This document shows, in pieces, positions 13,435-16,820 of a stretch of DNA of 16,820 nt. The notes under the pieces were generated by a model. That model ran no database searches. It saw nothing but the letters and a program-made list of their open reading frames with translations, and was not told where the DNA came from. The translations under genes were made by a program, and so were the position numbers. The stretch's first letter is position 1. Each line of letters starts with the position of its first letter. The stretch is from Prevotella sp. (GTDB lineage Bacteria; Bacillota; Clostridia; Oscillospirales; Ruminococcaceae): contig JAMPIC010000035.1 in the NCBI GenBank assembly GCA_023663025.1, positions 1 through 16,820 on the forward strand, read 5' to 3'.

Positions 13435-14598
13435 ATGATAAAAACCGTTTTCGGGGCGCTGCTCCGGTACTTCCGCAAGCTTGACAAGCCGCTGTTTCTC
13501 GCGGTCTGCGGCGTGGCAATGTTTTCGGTGACGCTTATGTACTCGCTGGTGCAGAACGAAATAGTAAGCCTCCAGCACCACGGAAATATGTATAAGCTGC
13601 AATTCGTCTGCTTGTGCGCGGGAGCGGCTGCCGCGCTGATAATGTCGGCGATGGATTACCATAAATTTACAAAGCTGTGGTTTCTGTACGTCCCCGCCGC
13701 CGTGGGACTTACCCTGCTTACGTTTACCTCCCTTGGTTACAGACCCAGCGAAAGCGCGGACGACATAGGCTGGATAAAGTTCGGCCCCACAACGCTTCAG
13801 CCCTCGGAGGTGCTGAAAATAGCCTTTGTAATGTCCTTCGCCCTGCACCTTTCAAAGGTTGGGGACAGGATAAACCATATCGGACACGTTGCGCTGCTGT
13901 GCCTTCACGGAGCGATCCCCACGCTTATTGTTGTGGCGCAGGGCGACGACGGAACGGCGCTGGTGTTCTTTTTCATGTTCGTGTGCATGATGTTCGCGGC
14001 GGGAATTTCGTGGAAGTACATACTTCCGTGTCTGATCGCCGCGCCGGCCGCGGTGTGGGTGCTGTGGGAGAAGATAATGCTCCCGCACCAAAAACTGCGG
14101 TTTCTGGTGCTGTTTCAGGAAGATCCCATGAACGACCCCGAATTTGCCGCCATCGCCTATCAGCAGTATTGGGGAAAGCTTGCTCTCGGTTCGGGACAGC
14201 TTTTCGGCAAGGGACTTTTCGCGGACGAATACGTCGCCGTCCCCTACGTTCAGAACGACTTTATTTTCACCTATGTGGGACAGTGCTTCGGCTTTCTCGG
14301 CTGCATCGCGCTTATCGCCGCGCTGTCATTTATATGTCTGAAAATCGTTATCGACAGCAGGATCGCCAAGGACGATCTGGGGAAATTCATGTGCATAGGC
14401 GTGTTCTCCATGATATTTATTCACTGTATCCTTAATTTGGGAATGGTGCTGGGAGTAATGCCCGTTATCGGCGTTCCCCTGCCGTTCGTAAGTCAGGGCG
14501 GAACGAGTATGGCGAGTATGTTCGTCTGCATAGGACTGGTTATGAGCGTGTACTCCCACTCGGAGAAAAATTACCGTCTTTTCTATGACGCGGATTAG
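13435..14598 (+). CDS. SEDS-family protein (FtsW/RodA/SpoVE type)
   Basis: Polytopic membrane peptidoglycan glycosyltransferase that polymerises lipid II together with a class B penicillin-binding protein. The 387 aa carry about ten membrane segments and the family motifs: WIKFGPTTLQPSE (113-125), QGDDGTALVFF (169-179), LGSGQLFGKGLF (251-262), NDFIFTYVGQCFGFLG (274-289) and GVPLPFVSQGGTSM (346-359). D171 aligns with the catalytic aspartate of the usual QPDLGT, but here the proline is Gly and the following residue Asp; GE in the FIF motif is GQ. AAAGGA lies 6-7 nt before the ATG. No PBP partner is adjacent, so I cannot say whether it serves elongation, division or sporulation. RodA-like is my preference, from its compact N-terminus. 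Confidence 0.9.
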   Translation: MIKTVFGALLRYFRKLDKPLFLAVCGVAMFSVTLMYSLVQNEIVSLQHHGNMYKLQFVCLCAGAAAALIMSAMDYHKFTKLWFLYVPAAVGLTLLTFTSLGYRPSESADDIGWIKFGPTTLQPSEVLKIAFVMSFALHLSKVGDRINHIGHVALLCLHGAIPTLIVVAQGDDGTALVFFFMFVCMMFAAGISWKYILPCLIAAPAAVWVLWEKIMLPHQKLRFLVLFQEDPMNDPEFAAIAYQQYWGKLALGSGQLFGKGLFADEYVAVPYVQNDFIFTYVGQCFGFLGCIALIAALSFICLKIVIDSRIAKDDLGKFMCIGVFSMIFIHCILNLGMVLGVMPVIGVPLPFVSQGGTSMASMFVCIGLVMSVYSHSEKNYRLFYDAD

Positions 14599-14641
14599 CC
14601 GATCAGCGGGAAATTCCGCAAACAGAAAGGAAATATCCGAA

Positions 14642-15307
14642 ATGAATAATATTTCCGCTTTTGCGGCAAAGGATTACGATGAGGAAATAAAACGCACCGT
14701 TCCTTTCTGCGATTATCTGTACAGACAGATCGCGGAAACGGCGGAAATTTACGGAAATAAACCTCTGTCGTGGCTGGATATCGGCTGCGGCACGGGAAAA
14801 ACCGCAGAAGCGGCGTTTGGGAAGATACCGCTTGAAAGATTTGTTTTTGCGGATATTTCCGCGGAAATGATCGAGATTTCCAAAAGCCGTTTCCCGTTTC
14901 CCGAGGCGGAATTTCTCATTTCCGATATTTCCGATACGGATTTTTGCGATGAATTTGATGTTGTGACCGCCATTTTGGTCAATCACTATCTGAAAATTCC
15001 CGAAAGGAAAACCGCTCTGCAAAATTGTTTCCGCGCCCTGAAAAAGGGCGGGATGCTGATCACTGCGGAAAATTTCGCACCGTCGGGAAAATCCCTTGAA
15101 AAGCTTTATCTGAAACGCTGGGAGAATTTTCAGCTTAAACGGGGACGTTCTCCCGAAGCTTGCCGCAAGCATTTGGAAAGATACGGAAAAAGCTATTTCC
15201 CGATAACGGTTTCCGAAAGCCTTGATCTGCTCCGCGAATGCGGATTTGCGGAAGCGGAGGTGTTTGCGCTGACCTGCTGTCAGGCTGCTTTTATAGCTGT
15301 AAAATAA
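14642..15307 (+). CDS. Class I SAM-dependent methyltransferase, substrate unknown
   Basis: Cytoplasmic methyltransferase of 221 aa. Motif I is WLDIGCGTGKTAE (44-56), the acidic residue at the end of strand 2 is D71 in VFADISAEMIEIS, a motif like the post-II acid is DEFDVVTAILVNHYL (103-117), and RALKKGGMLITAENF (131-145) is the motif III region. The C-terminal part (about 150-205) is helical and may determine the substrate; nothing points to a specific one. The ATG at 14642 is preferred to 14585 because AAAGGA precedes it and the longer form overlaps the SEDS stop. Codons look AT-richer than in the flanking genes, hinting at a different history. It sits 43 bp after the SEDS gene and 21 bp before the kinase, so an operon is likely. 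Confidence 0.85.
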   Translation: MNNISAFAAKDYDEEIKRTVPFCDYLYRQIAETAEIYGNKPLSWLDIGCGTGKTAEAAFGKIPLERFVFADISAEMIEISKSRFPFPEAEFLISDISDTDFCDEFDVVTAILVNHYLKIPERKTALQNCFRALKKGGMLITAENFAPSGKSLEKLYLKRWENFQLKRGRSPEACRKHLERYGKSYFPITVSESLDLLRECGFAEAEVFALTCCQAAFIAVK

Positions 15308-15328
15308 ATCCAAAAGGAGATCTTGTAT

Positions 15329-16573
15329 ATGAAAAACATCGACGCCGCACTTGAAAAACTGTATGGGAAAAAAGCCTTGTCCGCCCAAAGAGAACGTTTC
15401 CAAAATGCCGAAAAATCCTTTGAGGAACTGTTCGGGGACGCGTCCGGCGCAATGATCTTTTCCGCTTCGGGACGTACCGAAATAGGCGGAAATCACACCG
15501 ACCACAACCGGGGAAAAGTCCTTGCGGCGGCGGTGAGCCTTGACGTTATCGCCTTTGTCGTTCCCACAGACGATGGTATCATCACGGTAAAGTCCGAGGG
15601 TTTCCCGCAGGACGCTGTCGATACCGCCGACCTGTCCGTCCGCGAGGAGGACAGGAACACCTCCGCCGCGCTGATAAGGGGCGTCGCCGACGGTATGAGC
15701 AGAAACGGCTGCGCGGTGGGCGGCTTCAAGGCGTACACTACGTCGAGCGTGCTGAAAGGCAGCGGAATTTCCTCCTCGGCGGCGTTCGAGGTGCTTATCG
15801 GGACGATCCTTTCCCACCTCTACAACGGCGGGAACGTCAGCGCGGTAAAGATCGCCCAAATCGCGCAGTACGCCGAAAACGTACACTTCGGCAAGCCCAG
15901 CGGTCTTATGGATCAGATGGCTTCGTCTGTGGGCGGATTTATCGAGATCGACTTCAAAGACCCCGAACAGCCCGTCATCAAGTCCATAGACTACGATTTC
16001 GCCGCAAGCGGACACAGCCTTTGTATTGTGGACACAAAGGGAAATCACGCCGACCTTACCCCCGAGTATGCGGCTATTCCTGTAGAAATGAAGTCGGTGG
16101 CGGAATTTTTCGGAAAATCCGAGCTGAGGGACGTTTCCCCCGAGCAGCTGTGGGAGAATATCGCCGCTGTCCGCGAAAGCTGCGGGGACAGAGCCGTTTC
16201 CCGCGCACTGCACTTCTGGGACGAAAACGAGCGGGTAGACCGTGAAGCCGCCGCGCTGGAAAAAGGCGATCTTAAAGCGTTCCTGCGGGATGTTTCGGCA
16301 AGCGGAAACAGCTCGTTCAAATATTTGCAGAACATTTTCGCCGCGTCCGACCCGCGCGGACAGGGCATGGTTTTGGGACTTTACACCGCCGAAAAGCTTC
16401 TTGCGGGACGGGGCGCATGCCGCGTCCACGGCGGAGGCTTCGCGGGAACGATACAGGCGTTCGTTCCCAACGATATGCTGGACGGATTTGTTTCGGGCAT
16501 GGAAAAGCTTTTCGGCGCGGGAAGCTGTTACTGCCTGTATATACGTCCCGTCGGCGGAACTAAGATATGCTGA
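15329..16573 (+). CDS. Galactokinase-like GHMP kinase
   Basis: Likely phosphorylates galactose or a related sugar with ATP at C1 (Leloir pathway entry); cytoplasmic. The 414 aa have the three GHMP motifs: GRTEIGGNHTDHN (48-60), the phosphate loop SSVLKGSGISSSAAFE (139-154) and RVHGGGFAGTIQAF near the C-terminus. The catalytic Asp is probably D195 in SGLMDQM. In textbook galactokinases the first motif is GRVNLIGEHTDYN, so N55 stands where Glu contacts the sugar hydroxyls and H59 replaces Tyr. I believe this variant occurs widely in gut Clostridia and is annotated galactokinase, but the substrate is less certain than the fold. AAAGGAG lies about 9 nt before the ATG at 15329; an upstream TTG at 15323 is rejected. 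No galT, galE or transporter is adjacent. Confidence 0.85.
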   Translation: MKNIDAALEKLYGKKALSAQRERFQNAEKSFEELFGDASGAMIFSASGRTEIGGNHTDHNRGKVLAAAVSLDVIAFVVPTDDGIITVKSEGFPQDAVDTADLSVREEDRNTSAALIRGVADGMSRNGCAVGGFKAYTTSSVLKGSGISSSAAFEVLIGTILSHLYNGGNVSAVKIAQIAQYAENVHFGKPSGLMDQMASSVGGFIEIDFKDPEQPVIKSIDYDFAASGHSLCIVDTKGNHADLTPEYAAIPVEMKSVAEFFGKSELRDVSPEQLWENIAAVRESCGDRAVSRALHFWDENERVDREAAALEKGDLKAFLRDVSASGNSSFKYLQNIFAASDPRGQGMVLGLYTAEKLLAGRGACRVHGGGFAGTIQAFVPNDMLDGFVSGMEKLFGAGSCYCLYIRPVGGTKIC

Positions 16574-16574
16574 G

Positions 16575-16611
16575 AAATATCCTCCGTGCGTTTTGTGCGG
16601 AGGATATTTTT
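16575..16611 (+). terminator. Intrinsic terminator after the GHMP kinase
   Basis: A 12-bp perfect stem, AAATATCCTCCG (16575-16586) with CGGAGGATATTT (16598-16609), has an 11-nt loop and ends in five T. It starts one base after the stop codon and closes the SEDS-methyltransferase-kinase unit. Confidence 0.92.
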
Positions 16612-16620
16612 GGGAGAGGT

Positions 16621-16808
16621 TAAATTGTAATTTACAGCAGAACGAGTAGCGGTTTTTTCTGCGGCGGAGCCGCGGCATAGCTGATCCAGCTGAGCGCAGC
16701 TGGCGAGGTTTCCAAAGGGCGAGAAGCCCTTTGGTCGCCCTCCGCAGAGGGCGAAATCCCTTTCGTCCCGAAACGGGGAAGAGGGTGAGGAATGGCGACA
16801 GCCATTCC
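16621..16808. repeat. Structured intergenic repeat with a series of short hairpins (right end)
   Basis: It begins with TAAATTGTAATTTA (16621-16634) and then contains hairpins one after another: GCGGC-GGA-GCCGC (16661-16673), CCAGCTG-AGCG-CAGCTGG (16686-16703), CCAAAGGGC-GAGAA-GCCCTTTGG (16712-16734), TCGCCCTC-CGCA-GAGGGCGA (16735-16754), TTTCG-TCC-CGAAA (16761-16773) and GGAATGGC-GACA-GCCATTCC (16789-16808). No gene is visible from 16612 to the end. It resembles the element at 1-87 in opposite orientation and continues beyond the window. It may be a dispersed repeat or a structured RNA. Confidence 0.6.
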
Positions 16809-16820
16809 GAGGGGGAGCGG

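Noticed and set aside
13395..13442. Short frame starting at ATG 13395 before the SEDS gene
   Set aside because: It has no ribosome site, spans the leader hairpin and runs out of frame into the SEDS gene.
14603..16678. Open frame of 691 codons on the reverse strand across the methyltransferase and kinase genes
   Set aside because: The forward strand carries clear SAM-binding and GHMP motifs, ribosome sites, operon spacing and a terminator. The reverse frame lacks a ribosome site and domains, and is rich in Arg, Gly and His as expected of an antisense shadow.

Overview
The window looks like a chromosomal segment from an anaerobic, fermentative Clostridia-type Firmicute, probably of the Oscillospiraceae/Ruminococcus kind. 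This rests on strong AGGAG-type ribosome sites, near-consensus TTGACA-17-TATAAT promoters, a bifunctional AdhE under Rex-type operators, a flavodiiron/rubredoxin oxygen-defence pair and a fused-chain glycyl-tRNA synthetase. Base composition appears close to balanced, with AT-rich intergenic gaps. No rRNA, tRNA, CRISPR array, transposase or phage gene was seen.

Layout. Positions 1-362 hold a structured intergenic repeat, two promoters and two perfect Rex-type operators, followed by adhE (363-3203), which carries an unusual AT-hook-like N-terminal extension. A terminator and an aldo/keto reductase follow (3284-4282), then glycyl-tRNA synthetase (4422-5795) from its own promoter. A small reverse-strand gene (5819-6082) and a ribbon-helix-helix gene (6369-6557) are fired divergently from a gap holding an 84-138 bp MITE-like inverted-repeat element. 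Downstream are two membrane proteins of unknown function (6617-8147). A bidirectional terminator separates them from a reverse-strand rubredoxin-flavodiiron operon (9601 down to 8202) and a reverse-strand nicotinamidase-nicotinate phosphoribosyltransferase operon (11842 down to 9712). On the forward strand follow a CapA-family lipoprotein (12047-13321) and a likely operon of SEDS-family protein, methyltransferase and galactokinase-like GHMP kinase (13435-16573). The window ends in a run of short hairpins (16621-16808) related to the element at its start.

How the genes fit together. AdhE regenerates NAD+ by reducing acetyl-CoA to ethanol, and the two TTGTTA-N6-TAACAA boxes suggest control by the NADH/NAD+ sensor Rex. 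The NAD-salvage pair feeds the same cofactor pool. Rubredoxin and the flavodiiron protein reduce O2 or NO. CapA-like and SEDS proteins belong to the cell envelope.

The most unusual features are the AdhE extension, the paired structured repeats at the window ends, the inverted-repeat element that would form most of a small gene's 5' leader, an RHH gene with a candidate self-operator, and a rubredoxin with a shortened Cys-x-Cys knuckle. No clear new defence or multi-gene system is visible.
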